Source of the DNA: Chrysoperla carnea
Taxonomy: Eukaryota; Arthropoda; Insecta; Neuroptera; Chrysopidae
NCBI RefSeq assembly: GCF_905475395.1
Contig: NC_058337.1
Location: 138,453,172 to 138,517,171 of the forward strand
Length of the DNA stretch: 64,000 nucleotides
Direction of reading: 5' to 3'
Below, piece after piece: positions 1-9,362 of this stretch (position 1 is the stretch's first letter; the number at the start of each line of letters is the position of its first letter). Below the pieces are notes generated by a model that had not been told where the DNA came from, did no database searches, and saw only the letters and a list, made by a program, of their open reading frames with translations. The position numbers and the translations under genes were made by a program.

Positions 1-240
1 AAATAATTTTACACGTGTCAGCTATTCTCAAGAATATGTTGAAATAGATTTGACCTTGAAAAATATGATATCATCATCCTGTTACAAGTTCAAACTTGTT
101 TGAATAAAAATACATGTTCAAACTTGTTTGAACATGTTTAAACTTGTTTGAATCGCATTAGATCTTAAAATAATTTTACACGTGTTATGAGATTAGATAA
201 TAATTTCTGCTGGTGGGGGGGATTTTTGGAGTGGTGGTAA
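1..240. repeat. Subterminal repeat block (inner part of left terminal repeat)
   Basis: AT-rich block made of the same short units as the other subterminal blocks: a CACGTG-containing unit, a TCAAGAATATGTTGAAATAG unit, a TGATATCATCATCCTGTTAC unit and the palindromic TTCAAACTTGTTTGAA unit. It ends at the G-rich promoter of the 123-aa gene. The function is unknown; binding sites for replication or integration proteins are a reasonable inference. Confidence 0.7.
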
Positions 241-309
241 TCATATAAAAAAGGCGCTCGACATTACGGTAATATCAGTTTTCATTAAATATTCATAATA
301 TTAATCAAA
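212..309 (+). promoter_or_regulatory. Putative promoter of the 123-aa gene
   Basis: A GTGGGGGGGAT tract lies about 30 bp before a TATA box (ATATAAAAAA at about 243-252), followed by the ATG at 310. The same G-tract plus TATA arrangement precedes the 166-aa gene near 3224-3245, so this looks like a shared Polinton promoter type. Confidence 0.55.
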
Positions 310-681
310 ATGAATAGAGCAGAATTAAAATTATTAGATAGTTGTTTAGTGCGACCATGCATAAAAATGGACTACTTGCCACTGAAAAAAAAATTAAAAA
401 TACTAAAAATGGAGCGGATTCTAACGATACATGGGCCATCAATAAAAGTTTTACTGGATATAAGCCTAGATGGTACAGAAAACGAGGGAGTTTTTCTACC
501 ATCTAGGTTTGCAGTGTTGACGGACAACATGATTAAATTATTTAACACAAAACCGGGGTATTTGAGGGTGGAGGAGAAAATTGGAAGAAGTCACCAACTG
601 AGACTGCGCCTATTCGAAGACGATGGTGATAGTAATGATGATGATGATGATGACTATGTTCAAGAACATCAAAATTTTTAA
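310..681 (+). CDS. Polinton-associated 123-aa protein, possibly OB-fold-like
   Basis: I do not recognise a named family with confidence. The predicted 123-aa protein has a basic N-terminal half with a pattern of alternating hydrophobic strands (around LKILKMERILTIHGPSIKVL, then VFLPSRFAVL) and ends in a strongly acidic tail with a run of six aspartates. Short proteins with this strand pattern plus an acidic tail resemble OB-fold single-strand DNA-binding proteins, but that is inference. It is intact, follows a TATA-type promoter by about 60 bp, and is the outermost gene in the arm. An identical copy lies at 8893-9264 on the other strand. Confidence 0.6.
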   Translation: MNRAELKLLDSCLVRPCIKMDYLPLKKKLKILKMERILTIHGPSIKVLLDISLDGTENEGVFLPSRFAVLTDNMIKLFNTKPGYLRVEEKIGRSHQLRLRLFEDDGDSNDDDDDDYVQEHQNF

Positions 682-803
682 CAAATCATTCCTATATTGA
701 ATTTTATTACTGCAAGATATATATATTTTATTGTTATTGTTATAAAAAAATTGTAAAGTTTATGTTTTTGATATTTAAAAAAAAAAATAATACTAAATAA
801 ATT

Positions 804-1476
804 ATGGATATTTTTGTAAAAAATGGTGTTTATTTTAATTCATTACAATTATGGGGTACAATGTCGCTACAAAATCATATTGATCTGTTTCAAAATTCGG
901 AAATGATTTACCCAGAATATTTTAATGTGAGTATTGTTTGATAAGATCTGTTTAGAAAATTGTAGCCAAATATTTTTATAGATGGAATTTTATCAACTTA
1001 TGGAGGCATGTCGTTGGAGTATACCTACAAAGTTAATCGACACATTACGGTATTCTTATTTAGAAGTTGATGATTGCTTTCATATTGCTGCATTTACAGT
1101 AAGAAATTGTTTGGATGCAATCTTATTTGTAAATTATGCGAAAAAGTTCAACTACTTTAAAAGAGATTTCAATCAGTTTGAAATATTACTAAATGAATGT
1201 TGTGATGATCTTACTCATGGAAGTAACTTGAGAAAAAATTGGGGTACATACGATATCCGCCGAAAACAATGGATTGGTGATAGTGCTAGACATGATGAGA
1301 GAATGTTTTTATGGTATGAACAAATAGATCCTAAAATTCTCTGTAGAATGCTATACCAACAAATGGATGGTGGAAATATACCGAAATGGTTCGAGCCATG
1401 GATATGTGCTACAAATTGTAATGAAATAGACAGATGTGATTGTGGAAGAAATAGTGATGATCATGATTGTATATAG
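804..1476 (+). CDS. Spliced 205-aa Polinton-associated protein
   Basis: Two exons give one open frame: 804-926 (41 codons) and 982-1476. The 55-bp intron at 927-981 starts GTGAGT and ends TTTTATAG, and is phase 0. The second exon alone would start with its own ATG at 982, but the upstream ATG at 804 is in frame after splicing, so I prefer the longer form. The C-terminus is rich in Cys, His and Asp (CDCGRNSDDHDC) and may bind metal. No family was recognised. It lies 120 bp after the 123-aa gene on the same strand. An identical mirror copy lies at 8098-8770. Confidence 0.6.
927..981 (+). other. Spliceosomal intron of the 205-aa gene
   Basis: 55 bp, donor GTGAGT, AT-rich body, acceptor TTTTATAG. 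Removing it joins two exons in the same frame. A spliceosomal intron is expected only in DNA expressed in a eukaryotic nucleus. Confidence 0.65.
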
Positions 1477-1883
1477 AAATAAAAACATGAATATAATTGT
1501 CTATGATAAGGTTTTTTTTTTTTAAAATGTGTTTGTATTTACAATAAAAAACACCTATAATTTAAATAATCATTGTTGTGTTTTATCTATGAAATGACCT
1601 CACCACCTTATTTTCAGGTTATAAATACACCTTGTTTGTGATAATTATATTCGCACCATCAAGTAATTTTGAGTAATAAACATGAATCAAAAAACATTTG
1701 TATTACAACAATATTTTTATATTGTTTTGTGTTAGTTAAAAATTGCTTCAATAAAATTTCATGAACCTAGTCTAATATATATTCATATTAAAAAATACAT
1801 TTTTTAAAACACAAATATGTTCACAAAAGCGGTCCACTATGGCAAAATTTTTTTGTTACAATTATGTTCACAAAAACTTTCCA
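1477..1883. other. Non-coding interval between the 205-aa gene and the integrase tail
   Basis: AT-rich, with poly-T and poly-A runs that probably include polyadenylation signals for the two convergent genes. The stretch near 1803-1880 (ATATGTTCACAAAA units) is shared with 50455-50530 next to the other integrase remnant. No gene is seen. Confidence 0.6.
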
Positions 1884-2120
1884 CTATAAAAGGAGACTTT
1901 TTTTATCAATATATGAATCATGTAAAGAGTCGAACCCTAACCACCTGACTTTAACGTTAGATCCATGTTTAGCTAAGACCTTTTCCACTAAATAAATGTT
2001 TGGATCGTGAACTTTTTGTAATTCTTCAACATAGAAACCACCCTTTATATCTTCGTTGTTGTAATCCTTCAATAAATATGTTCTTGGGTTTGTAAGTTTC
2101 ACCTCGTGAATGGTGAATAT
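1884..2120 (-). pseudogene. Polinton integrase, C-terminal fragment with chromodomain
   Basis: About 78 codons remain from the C-terminus of a retrovirus-like Polinton integrase, the enzyme that inserts the element into chromosomes. The fragment holds the SH3-like tail (IHEVKLTNPRTYLLKDY) and a chromodomain core (YLVEKVLAKHG, KVRWLGFDS). The RNase-H-fold catalytic core with its D, D and E residues is absent, so the fragment cannot act as an integrase. It ends with a normal stop at 1884. The same remnant appears in mirror image at 7452-7688 and, diverged, at 50532-50735 in element 2. Confidence 0.8.
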
Positions 2121-2299
2121 TTCTGGTAACTACTCCGATTTTATAAGTTTTTGTTAAAAACTACTCCGATTTTATAAGTTTTTTAACAAAATTGATTTGA
2201 TAACTGCTTCAATACTCTGATTTTTTCAATTTTTTTAATAAAATTGTTTTTATATCTGCTTTAATACTCTGATTTCTCAGTTCATATCTGGTTCATATC

Positions 2300-3185
2300 C
2301 AAATCTAACGGGACAGGAGAAAGAGAATTCTCAAGAATATGTTGAAATAGATTACATCTAACCTTGAAAAATATTGTAATTTGACACTTTAAGTAGACAT
2401 GATAAAATTCAAGATACGTGACCGGATGTTTATTTTTTTTTTATGTTGAAATAGATAACATCTAACCTTGAAAAATATGATATCATCATCCTGTTACAAG
2501 TTCAAACTTGTTTTAATCGACTTAAAATAATTTTACACGTGACCGGATGTTAATATTTTTTTATGATTAAGCAATGTAATATGACACTTGAACGTGTTAG
2601 ATAATAATTTGCAAATCTGAATTCCAAGAAAAGAATATTATGAGTCAGCAATTCTCAAGAATATGTTGAAATAGATAACATCTAACCTTGAAAAATATTG
2701 TAATTTGACACTTGAAATTTACATAATAAAAATACATGTTCAAACTTGTTTGAATGGACTTTGATCTGAAAATAATTTTACACGTGTCAGCAATTTTCAA
2801 GAATATGTTGAAATAGATTTGACCTTGAAAAATATGATATCATCATCTTGTTACAAGTTCAAACTTGTTTGAAATAATTTTACATGTGTCAAAACACGTG
2901 ACCGGATGTTAATATTTTTTTTTTATTGAGTCAGCGATGTAATATGACACTTGAAATTTACATAATAAAAATACATGTTCAAACTTGTTTGAATGGACTT
3001 TGATCTTAAAATAATTTTACACGTGTCAGCAATTTTCAAGAATATGTTGAAATAGATTTGACCTTGAAAAATATGATATCATCATCCTGTTACAAGTTCA
3101 AACTTGTTTGAATAAAAATACATGTTTAAACTTGTTTGAGCTTGTTTAAACTTGTCTGAATTCCAAGAAAAAATAATTAGTTTGA
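2300..3185. repeat. Internal copy of the subterminal repeat block
   Basis: The same units as the element ends recur here: ACGTGACCGGATGTTAAT three times (about 2416, 2537, 2897), several CAAACTTGTTTGAA palindromes, and TTCAAGAATATGTTGAAATAG units. The block matches 40300-40975 of element 2, where it directly follows the left terminal repeat. In element 1 it therefore looks like an internalised element end. Confidence 0.75.
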
Positions 3186-3214
3186 ATTATGATTATAAAA
3201 ATATCAAATTACAA

Positions 3215-3417
3215 CTTTTTTAGTGGGGGGGATAATGCTATAAAAAGTGATGTCCGTAGCTGTTGAAGTATCTCTTTTGAAATTCACCTTTGCTTCAGTT
3301 AGTTTTTTCTGTATATATTTTTTACATTATTTTTATTTTTATTATTATTATTATTATTTTGTTCTGCAGTGTCCCTCCGGAACCAATTGCAAATAGAAAT
3401 TTAAAACAAAATATATT
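3215..3417 (+). promoter_or_regulatory. Putative promoter and 5' UTR of the 166-aa gene
   Basis: A GTGGGGGGGATA tract at about 3222 is followed by a TATA box (CTATAAAAAG at about 3239) and a leader carrying a (TTA)n microsatellite (about 3333-3359). The arrangement matches the promoter at 212-309 and the sequence at 40998-41135, where the microsatellite carries the LINE. Confidence 0.55.
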
Positions 3418-3918
3418 ATGACTTGTTTTGTAGATGTACAAGGATTTAAAAATCAAAAAAACAAATTTATTATTAAAGAATTTGCTATGGTTTCTACAAA
3501 TTATGTTGAACATTTTATTTTCAAATCACCGGAACCATTGTCAAGTTTAACTTTAAATATTCAAAAACAAGTACGGTTTCTAAGTCAATTTTATCATGGA
3601 ATAAGTTGGATAGATGGACACTGCGCATACAGTGAACGTAAACAGTTGATAAGAAACGTTTTAAAAAATTTTGATGTGATCATCGTAAAAGGATTAGAAA
3701 AACTAAAATGGGTTGAAGAATATACTGATGGAGAAATATACAACTTTGAAGATATTAAATGTTATGAAACATTGAAGCAATTAAAAAATAATTACTCAAG
3801 TCGAAGATGTACAAATCACAAATATTCCAATACTATGTGTGCTTTAGAAAATGCTGAAAATATGTATAAAAAATTTAATGAAAAAAACATTTGTATATCA
3901 TTATTACCATTTATTTAA
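3418..3918 (+). CDS. Polinton-associated protein, VDVQGF family (166 aa)
   Basis: Intact 166-aa protein clearly homologous to the 162-aa product at 53074-53562 in element 2. They share the start VDVQGFK, the F-K-PP/PEP segment near residue 35, a YHG(I/L)-W block near residue 65 and a VKG/CKG-E block near residue 100, with Cys/His residues near the end. I know this type as a recurrent Polinton-associated protein of unassigned function. An RNase-H-like or exonuclease fold is possible but not shown. It follows a TATA promoter directly. The identical mirror copy is at 5654-6154. Confidence 0.7.
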   Translation: MTCFVDVQGFKNQKNKFIIKEFAMVSTNYVEHFIFKSPEPLSSLTLNIQKQVRFLSQFYHGISWIDGHCAYSERKQLIRNVLKNFDVIIVKGLEKLKWVEEYTDGEIYNFEDIKCYETLKQLKNNYSSRRCTNHKYSNTMCALENAENMYKKFNEKNICISLLPFI

Positions 3919-4011
3919 AATAAATATTTTTTACATAAAATTTGTATATTTTAATAAAGTTTTTGAAATTTTAATAATTAATTGTTTCATTTATATTTCC
4001 TTTTATTGAAT

Positions 4012-4170
4012 TCATTTTGACTTTTTTTTTTTTCGAGCTTCATTCGGACTAAGAATTTCACTAGTATCACTAAATGGAAAATAGCTAACCCCTTCCACTA
4101 ATTTTAAAGTCTCTTCTAGTAATTGATATTTCGGTTGGTAAACAGATTTACTGTACACATAAATGTTTTC
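4012..4170 (-). pseudogene. Polinton packaging ATPase, C-terminal remnant (left arm)
   Basis: Mirror copy of the fragment at 5402-5560. It encodes about 52 residues matching the DNA downstream of the Walker-A part of the ATPase at 56906-57238. The N-terminal Walker region has been replaced by the 16-bp satellite, with the breakpoint just before GAAAACATTTATGTG. Confidence 0.7.
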
Positions 4171-4340
4171 AGTCTCTTTCTAAACAGGTCTGTATCTAAA
4201 CAGGTCTCTTTCTAAACAGGTCTGTATCTAAACAGGTCTCTTTCTAAACAGGTCTCTTTCTAAACAGGTCTGTATCTAAACAGGTCTGTTTCTAAACAGG
4301 TCTGTTTCTAAACAGGTCTGTATCTAAACAGGTCAAAACC
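4171..4340 (+). repeat. 16-bp tandem satellite (left copy)
   Basis: About ten copies of a 16-bp unit TAAACAGGTCT(C/G)T(T/A)TC. It starts abruptly at the ATPase remnant and ends in TTTAATACTGG-type variants. The same satellite occurs at 5098-5401 and 50733-51730. Confidence 0.9.
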
Positions 4341-5236
4341 AGTATTAAACAGTTTTTTTCAACCTAGTATTGAAAACTTATGAAAAAAAAAAAAATTGAT
4401 TCCAATAGTGATCGTAATATATTAATTGATAAATTAAGAAGGCTACATTCTACAAACATCGGAAGAGAAATACTATCTATAATCCATTACTTGAGGAAAA
4501 CAAATATAATTAAATAACAAGTTTATAATAACTTTATCAAAAATTAAAAAGCCGGAGTAAAATTGGTGAAAGCCGGAGTAAAACCGGAGTAAAATCGGCG
4601 AAAGTCGGAGCAAAATCGGTGAAAGCCGGAGTAAAACCGGAGTAAAATCGGCGAAAGTCGGAGCAAAATCGGTGAAAACCGGAGTAAAACCGGAGTAAAA
4701 TCGGCGAAAGTCGAAGTAAAATCGGTGAAAACCGGAGTAAAACCGGAGTAAAATCGGCAAAAGTCGGAGTAAAATCGGTGAAAACCGGAGTAAAACCGGA
4801 GTAAAATCAGTGAAAGTCGGAGTAAAACCGGAGTAAAATCGGCGAAAGTCGGAGCAAAATCGGAATAAAATCGGCGAAAGTCGGAGTAAAATCGGTGAAA
4901 GCCGGAGTAAAATCGGCGAAAGTCGGAGCAAAATCGATGAAAACCGGAGTAAAACCGGAGTAAAATCGGCGAAAGTCGGAGTAAAATCGGTGAAAACCTG
5001 TTTAATACTGGTCTGTATCTGTTTAATACTGGGCTGTAGCTGTTTAATACTGGTTTTGACCTGTTTAATACTGGTTTTGACCTGTTTAATACTGGTCTGT
5101 TTAGAAACAGACCTGTTTAGAAACAGACCTGTTTAGATACAGACCTGTTTAGAAAGAGACCTGTTTAGAAAGAGACCTGTTTAGATACAGACCTGTTTAG
5201 AAAGAGACCTGTTTAGATACAGACCTGTTTAGATAC
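4336..5236. repeat. Asymmetric centre of the palindrome
   Basis: This interval is not mirrored. It holds a short unique AT-rich segment (about 4384-4550), a tandem array built from GGAGTAAAATCGG-type units (4553-4996), then TTTAATACTGG variants and the start of the right-hand 16-bp array. A single-stranded arm could fold with this as the loop. The only long ORF across it is a translation of the repeats. Confidence 0.8.
4553..4996. repeat. GGAGTAAAATCGG(T/C)GAAA tandem array
   Basis: Roughly 21-bp units such as GCCGGAGTAAAATCGGTGAA, alternating with shorter ACCGGAGTAAA units, fill about 440 bp. It is present once, between the two palindrome arms, and is not seen in element 2. Confidence 0.9.
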
Positions 5237-5401
5237 AGACCTGTTTAGAAAGAGACCTGTTTAGAAAGAGACCTGTTTAGATACACACCTGTTTAGAAAG
5301 AGACCTGTTTAGAAACAGACCTGTTTAGAAAGAGACCTGTTTAGAAAGAGACCTGTTTAGAAACAGACCTGTTTAGAAAGAGACCTGTTTAGAAAGAGAC
5401 T
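5098..5401 (-). repeat. 16-bp tandem satellite (right copy)
   Basis: About 19 copies of the reverse complement of the 16-bp unit seen at 4171. It is longer than the left copy, which causes the asymmetry at the palindrome centre. It abuts the ATPase remnant at 5402. Confidence 0.9.
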
Positions 5402-5560
5402 GAAAACATTTATGTGTACAGTAAATCTGTTTACCAACCGAAATATCAATTACTAGAAGAGACTTTAAAATTAGTGGAAGGGGTTAGCTATTTTCCATTT
5501 AGTGATACTAGTGAAATTCTTAGTCCGAATGAAGCTCGAAAAAAAAAAAAGTCAAAATGA
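5402..5560 (+). pseudogene. Polinton packaging ATPase, C-terminal remnant (right arm)
   Basis: An open frame from the satellite boundary to TGA at 5558-5560 encodes the part of the ATPase after the ENIYVYSK block, ending in a lysine run. Element 2 (57141-57238) has the same DNA but lacks 8 bp after the AGTAAA triplets, which shifts its frame. The P-loop half is missing here, so no active ATPase can be made. Confidence 0.75.
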
Positions 5561-5653
5561 ATTCAATAAAAGGAAATATAAATGAAACAATTAATTATTA
5601 AAATTTCAAAAACTTTATTAAAATATACAAATTTTATGTAAAAAATATTTATT

Positions 5654-6154
5654 TTAAATAAATGGTAATAATGATATACAAATGTTTTTTTCATTAAATT
5701 TTTTATACATATTTTCAGCATTTTCTAAAGCACACATAGTATTGGAATATTTGTGATTTGTACATCTTCGACTTGAGTAATTATTTTTTAATTGCTTCAA
5801 TGTTTCATAACATTTAATATCTTCAAAGTTGTATATTTCTCCATCAGTATATTCTTCAACCCATTTTAGTTTTTCTAATCCTTTTACGATGATCACATCA
5901 AAATTTTTTAAAACGTTTCTTATCAACTGTTTACGTTCACTGTATGCGCAGTGTCCATCTATCCAACTTATTCCATGATAAAATTGACTTAGAAACCGTA
6001 CTTGTTTTTGAATATTTAAAGTTAAACTTGACAATGGTTCCGGTGATTTGAAAATAAAATGTTCAACATAATTTGTAGAAACCATAGCAAATTCTTTAAT
6101 AATAAATTTGTTTTTTTGATTTTTAAATCCTTGTACATCTACAAAACAAGTCAT
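5654..6154 (-). CDS. Polinton-associated protein, VDVQGF family (mirror copy)
   Basis: Identical at the protein level to the product at 3418-3918. It converges with the ATPase remnant, with about 90 bp of poly-A-rich spacer between them. In element 2 the homologue (53074-53562) instead lies next to the major capsid gene, so gene order differs. Confidence 0.7.
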   Translation of the reverse strand: MTCFVDVQGFKNQKNKFIIKEFAMVSTNYVEHFIFKSPEPLSSLTLNIQKQVRFLSQFYHGISWIDGHCAYSERKQLIRNVLKNFDVIIVKGLEKLKWVEEYTDGEIYNFEDIKCYETLKQLKNNYSSRRCTNHKYSNTMCALENAENMYKKFNEKNICISLLPFI

Positions 6155-6357
6155 AATATATTTTGTTTTAAATTTCTATTTGCAATTGGTTCCGGAGGGA
6201 CACTGCAGAACAAAATAATAATAATAATAATAAAAATAAAAATAATGTAAAAAATATATACAGAAAAAACTAACTGAAGCAAAGGTGAATTTCAAAAGAG
6301 ATACTTCAACAGCTACGGACATCACTTTTTATAGCATTATCCCCCCCACTAAAAAAG
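6155..6357 (-). promoter_or_regulatory. Mirror promoter and leader of the 166-aa gene
   Basis: Reverse complement of 3215-3417: G-tract, TATA box and (TAA)n leader. Confidence 0.55.
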
Positions 6358-6386
6358 TTGTAATTTGATATTTTTATAATCATAAT

Positions 6387-7272
6387 TCAAACTAATTATT
6401 TTTTCTTGGAATTCAGACAAGTTTAAACAAGTTCAAACAAGTTTAAACATGTATTTTTATTCAAACAAGTTTGAACTTGTAACAGGATGATGATATCATA
6501 TTTTTCAAGGTCAAATCTATTTCAACATATTCTTGAAAATTGCTGACACGTGTAAAATTATTTTAAGATCAAAGTCCATTCAAACAAGTTTGAACATGTA
6601 TTTTTATTATGTAAATTTCAAGTGTCATATTACATCGCTGACTCAATAAAAAAAAAATATTAACATCCGGTCACGTGTTTTGACACATGTAAAATTATTT
6701 CAAACAAGTTTGAACTTGTAACAAGATGATGATATCATATTTTTCAAGGTCAAATCTATTTCAACATATTCTTGAAAATTGCTGACACGTGTAAAATTAT
6801 TTTCAGATCAAAGTCCATTCAAACAAGTTTGAACATGTATTTTTATTATGTAAATTTCAAGTGTCAAATTACAATATTTTTCAAGGTTAGATGTTATCTA
6901 TTTCAACATATTCTTGAGAATTGCTGACTCATAATATTCTTTTCTTGGAATTCAGATTTGCAAATTATTATCTAACACGTTCAAGTGTCATATTACATTG
7001 CTTAATCATAAAAAAATATTAACATCCGGTCACGTGTAAAATTATTTTAAGTCGATTAAAACAAGTTTGAACTTGTAACAGGATGATGATATCATATTTT
7101 TCAAGGTTAGATGTTATCTATTTCAACATAAAAAAAAAATAAACATCCGGTCACGTATCTTGAATTTTATCATGTCTACTTAAAGTGTCAAATTACAATA
7201 TTTTTCAAGGTTAGATGTAATCTATTTCAACATATTCTTGAGAATTCTCTTTCTCCTGTCCCGTTAGATTTG
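6387..7272. repeat. Internal subterminal repeat block (mirror copy)
   Basis: Reverse complement of 2300-3185, with three CATCCGGTCACGT units (about 6665, 7025, 7146) and the TTCAAACAAGTTTGAA palindromes. Confidence 0.75.
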
Positions 7273-7451
7273 GATATGAACCAGATATGAACTGAGAAAT
7301 CAGAGTATTAAAGCAGATATAAAAACAATTTTATTAAAAAAATTGAAAAAATCAGAGTATTGAAGCAGTTATCAAATCAATTTTGTTAAAAAACTTATAA
7401 AATCGGAGTAGTTTTTAACAAAAACTTATAAAATCGGAGTAGTTACCAGAA

Positions 7452-7688
7452 ATATTCACCATTCACGAGGTGAAACTTACAAACCCAAGAACATATTTAT
7501 TGAAGGATTACAACAACGAAGATATAAAGGGTGGTTTCTATGTTGAAGAATTACAAAAAGTTCACGATCCAAACATTTATTTAGTGGAAAAGGTCTTAGC
7601 TAAACATGGATCTAACGTTAAAGTCAGGTGGTTAGGGTTCGACTCTTTACATGATTCATATATTGATAAAAAAAGTCTCCTTTTATAG
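7452..7688 (+). pseudogene. Polinton integrase C-terminal fragment with chromodomain (mirror copy)
   Basis: Identical to the fragment at 1884-2120. The catalytic core is missing. The open frame begins before the ATG at 7470, so that ATG is not the true gene start. Confidence 0.8.
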
Positions 7689-8097
7689 TGGAAAGTTTTT
7701 GTGAACATAATTGTAACAAAAAAATTTTGCCATAGTGGACCGCTTTTGTGAACATATTTGTGTTTTAAAAAATGTATTTTTTAATATGAATATATATTAG
7801 ACTAGGTTCATGAAATTTTATTGAAGCAATTTTTAACTAACACAAAACAATATAAAAATATTGTTGTAATACAAATGTTTTTTGATTCATGTTTATTACT
7901 CAAAATTACTTGATGGTGCGAATATAATTATCACAAACAAGGTGTATTTATAACCTGAAAATAAGGTGGTGAGGTCATTTCATAGATAAAACACAACAAT
8001 GATTATTTAAATTATAGGTGTTTTTTATTGTAAATACAAACACATTTAAAAAAAAAAAAAAACCTTATCATAGACAATTATATTCATGTTTTTATTT
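7689..8097. other. Non-coding interval, mirror of 1477-1883
   Basis: AT-rich, no gene seen. It carries poly-A/T runs and the single small length difference between the arms. Confidence 0.6.
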
Positions 8098-8770
8098 CTA
8101 TATACAATCATGATCATCACTATTTCTTCCACAATCACATCTGTCTATTTCATTACAATTTGTAGCACATATCCATGGCTCGAACCATTTCGGTATATTT
8201 CCACCATCCATTTGTTGGTATAGCATTCTACAGAGAATTTTAGGATCTATTTGTTCATACCATAAAAACATTCTCTCATCATGTCTAGCACTATCACCAA
8301 TCCATTGTTTTCGGCGGATATCGTATGTACCCCAATTTTTTCTCAAGTTACTTCCATGAGTAAGATCATCACAACATTCATTTAGTAATATTTCAAACTG
8401 ATTGAAATCTCTTTTAAAGTAGTTGAACTTTTTCGCATAATTTACAAATAAGATTGCATCCAAACAATTTCTTACTGTAAATGCAGCAATATGAAAGCAA
8501 TCATCAACTTCTAAATAAGAATACCGTAATGTGTCGATTAACTTTGTAGGTATACTCCAACGACATGCCTCCATAAGTTGATAAAATTCCATCTATAAAA
8601 ATATTTGGCTACAATTTTCTAAACAGATCTTATCAAACAATACTCACATTAAAATATTCTGGGTAAATCATTTCCGAATTTTGAAACAGATCAATATGAT
8701 TTTGTAGCGACATTGTACCCCATAATTGTAATGAATTAAAATAAACACCATTTTTTACAAAAATATCCAT
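8098..8770 (-). CDS. Spliced 205-aa Polinton-associated protein (mirror copy)
   Basis: Exon 1 is 8648-8770, intron 8593-8647, exon 2 8098-8592. Sequence, splice signals and product are identical to 804-1476. The function is not recognised. Confidence 0.6.
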
Positions 8771-8892
8771 AATTTATTTAGTATTATTTTTTTTTTTAAA
8801 TATCAAAAACATAAACTTTACAATTTTTTTATAACAATAACAATAAAATATATATATCTTGCAGTAATAAAATTCAATATAGGAATGATTTG

Positions 8893-9264
8893 TTAAAAAT
8901 TTTGATGTTCTTGAACATAGTCATCATCATCATCATCATTACTATCACCATCGTCTTCGAATAGGCGCAGTCTCAGTTGGTGACTTCTTCCAATTTTCTC
9001 CTCCACCCTCAAATACCCCGGTTTTGTGTTAAATAATTTAATCATGTTGTCCGTCAACACTGCAAACCTAGATGGTAGAAAAACTCCCTCGTTTTCTGTA
9101 CCATCTAGGCTTATATCCAGTAAAACTTTTATTGATGGCCCATGTATCGTTAGAATCCGCTCCATTTTTAGTATTTTTAATTTTTTTTTCAGTGGCAAGT
9201 AGTCCATTTTTATGCATGGTCGCACTAAACAACTATCTAATAATTTTAATTCTGCTCTATTCAT
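8893..9264 (-). CDS. Polinton-associated 123-aa protein (mirror copy)
   Basis: Identical to the product of 310-681, including the acidic tail. Its promoter (mirror of 212-309) lies at about 9265-9362. Confidence 0.6.
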   Translation of the reverse strand: MNRAELKLLDSCLVRPCIKMDYLPLKKKLKILKMERILTIHGPSIKVLLDISLDGTENEGVFLPSRFAVLTDNMIKLFNTKPGYLRVEEKIGRSHQLRLRLFEDDGDSNDDDDDDYVQEHQNF

Positions 9265-9362
9265 TTTGATTAATATTATGAATATTTAATGAAAACTGAT
9301 ATTACCGTAATGTCGAGCGCCTTTTTTATATGATTACCACCACTCCAAAAATCCCCCCCACC
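9265..9362 (-). promoter_or_regulatory. Mirror promoter of the 123-aa gene
   Basis: TATA box near 9322-9331 and the C-tract ATCCCCCCCAC near 9351-9361 on the plus strand, the reverse complement of 212-309. Confidence 0.55.

Larger units (their letters stand above)
1..4335 (+). repeat. Left arm of giant inverted repeat
   Basis: Reverse complement of 5237-9573. All encoded proteins are identical between the arms. The only length difference seen is 2 bp, between positions 1477 and 1883, where there is a poly-T run. The arm continues beyond the window start. Confidence 0.95.

Noticed and set aside
4473-4931. 152-aa ORF of repeated LRLSPILLRF units
   Set aside because: It is a translation of the GGAGTAAAATCGG tandem array. 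Its periodicity equals the DNA repeat, so there is no evidence of a gene.
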